DNA from: Blastomussa wellsi | Taxonomy: Eukaryota; Cnidaria; Anthozoa; Scleractinia; Plerogyridae | Assembly (NCBI GenBank): GCA_947652115.1 | Contig: OX393568.1 | Coordinates: 8,940,521-9,004,520 of the forward strand | DNA length: 64,000 nt | Direction of reading: 5' to 3' | The notes under the pieces: model-generated | The model's database searches: none | Seen by the model: the letters and a program-made list of their open reading frames with translations, nothing else | What the model was told of the DNA's origin: nothing | Shown: in pieces, positions 62,921 to 64,000 of the stretch | Layout of the letters: each line of letters opens with the position of its first letter | Numbering within the stretch: position 1 is the first letter of the stretch | Program-made: the position numbers and the translations under genes

Positions 62921-63159
62921 TACTCATTGAAAGAGAACAAGAAGGGCAGAGCTGTAGGAGTGCTTTCCATTTACCCAAACATTTCGGTCATTTCGGTAAG
63001 ATTTCAAATGGACAGGTTCGTTCCGGTTTTTTGCGACCGGAATATTCGGGACCACCTCCAGCGGTGGTCCACTTTGACCGGTCAGGCCGATCGGACCAAA
63101 ATTCACCGTGCCATTTTCACAAACTGGGTAATTAATTATTCACGCTGCATACAATTGCC

Positions 63160-63243
63160 TAGCCTGTGAACAGGCTCCGGTGGTGGGTCAGGGTGGGTAG
63201 GGGACGACCCACCCCTGTCTAGCCGGAGCCTGTTCGCAGGCTA
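63160..63243. repeat. Small hairpin repeat
   Basis: Bases 63161-63180 (agcctgtgaacaggctccgg) are complementary to 63224-63243, with a loop of about 45 bases (gtgggtcagggtgggtagg and its partial inverse gacccacccctg). This is typical of a short foldback repeat. Confidence 0.75.
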
Positions 63244-63245
63244 AG

Positions 63246-64000
63246 TTATGGGAGGATACCCGCGACTGTCAGGGCAAACGGCTTGTCAAATGTAGGATAC
63301 AGCATCGACCTCCACCAGGGGAGGTGGGAGAAGCGAAACTTTTACCGTGACTTCATCAAACTCCGTTGAAGTTATCACGTGGTGACTGAAATTGTGATAG
63401 TTGAAGGGAAGGCCGCAATGCATGATGCTACCATGGCGCATTAACAGAATGCTGGACAATAGTTGCCCCACTTCAGGTCAGCAGATTCTCGGAGGCGGAC
63501 CGACTAGGAAAAGGAATGTAAAATGGAAAGGACCGTTCCGCCCTGCTGGCCCGGTTAAATCGGAAAATATCGTTCCATTTTACTTCATATTGTTTTCGTT
63601 GTTGTTTGCTTGTGGTAGAACGCACAAGCACCGCTGAATAGTAAATTTCTTCGTCTCGAGGTACACTATACATTTTCAGTAATGTACATATCCAACCGTC
63701 TTTACAGTACTCGGAAGTGAATCAATCTAGAAAGCATAAAATTGAAGTCGACGATTTGCTTTTATTTCATAGTATTTACTGCATATGAATAAATAGTATT
63801 TTCCATTTTCCCTAAATCAATCATCAGTTCAATAATGTGAAGTACTTGGGCAAGGCCACTGGACTCATGCATTTTCTCGCGCGCAAGGTCTGTTCTAAAA
63901 ATAGTCCACGCGCGAAAGACATCGCACGCGCCCCAGTACCAAGATGTTCACTTCTGTGATTATATACTTATCTTCTTTTTCTTTCAGAATGCAATGGCTT
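63246..64000. other. No gene recognised
   Basis: Short ORFs without domains, then AT-rich sequence with an AATAAA-like tgaataaatag near 63787. The window ends in ttctttcag (about 63979-63987), which could be a splice acceptor leading into an exon outside the window. Confidence 0.4.

Larger units (their letters stand above)
57484..62925. mobile_element. Candidate unclassified mobile element with hairpin ends and long inverted repeats
   Basis: Both outer ends are near-perfect hairpins starting gagtagtaatctcgg, flanked by ATT (57481-57483 and 62926-62928), a possible 3-bp target duplication. The left half, 57484-59653, recurs in inverted orientation at 61367-62925 with about 550 bp deleted (left 58886-59439 missing). 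The middle includes 59654-61166, found once only, and a 200-base N gap. Both halves carry the start of the same unknown ORF. It is either one element with very long inverted repeats or two copies facing each other. A simple assembly duplicate at the gap is also possible. Confidence 0.65.

Overview
This window looks like repeat-rich animal genomic DNA, most probably from an anthozoan cnidarian such as a coral or sea anemone. That assignment is inference. It rests on the repeat spectrum (Polinton, Ngaro-like, BEL/Pao, short-LTR Ty3/gypsy, Merlin, tRNA-derived SINEs, hairpin MITEs) and on one long single-exon-like membrane protein with a beta-helix ectodomain, a type of gene I associate with anthozoans. 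I see no bacterial operons, CRISPR arrays or rRNA genes.

Bases 1 to about 15540 are a right-hand portion of a Polinton/Maverick (adintovirus-like) element, all genes on the + strand. In order they are two unknown proteins, a penton-like minor capsid protein, a small basic protein, the major capsid protein, a pVI-like membrane-active protein with a PPPY motif, an adenain-type protease, a zinc-ribbon protein, a parvovirus-like phospholipase A2, an integrase with chromodomain, a BRO-N/nuclease protein, an AT-hook/zinc-finger protein and a protein-primed DNA polymerase B. Stops and frameshifts show that the copy is dead. The polymerase is also cut by a 3.5-kb tyrosine-recombinase-type (Ngaro-like) retroelement at 11248-14760. 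That element keeps its split direct repeats A1-B1-A2-B2 and a spliced gag-like gene but lacks reverse transcriptase and recombinase. AT-rich short repeats close the Polinton side.

Bases 15700-26200 hold an imperfect inverted-repeat element, a tandem dispersed repeat, and a minus-strand BEL/Pao retrotransposon (17051-26011, 5-bp duplication GGTAC). The left LTR of this retrotransposon is itself interrupted by a 1.78-kb Merlin DNA transposon (17189-18968). Bases 27273-31579 are the only convincing host gene. Bases 31600-37290 have no recognisable gene but contain two hairpin repeats and a tRNA-derived SINE.

Bases 37294-53085 are a three-level nest. An old, internally deleted minus-strand gypsy element has a younger plus-strand gypsy element (40046-53028) inserted into its LTR. 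The younger gypsy carries a 577-bp TTAA-flanked MITE (43417-43993) and a near-intact BEL/Pao element (45016-52657). LTR divergence seen by eye (about 4 in 104, then 1 in 119, then 1 in 303) agrees with the nesting order.

Bases 53086-57480 hold a poly-G hairpin repeat and a SINE but no gene. Bases 57484-62925 are the most novel region: a GC-rich element with self-complementary (hairpin) ends, more than 1.5 kb of inverted repeat, iteron-like repeats ahead of a long ORF, and a protein of about 880 residues that I cannot assign to any family. A 200-base N gap interrupts it. The rest of the window contains another small hairpin and no recognised gene.
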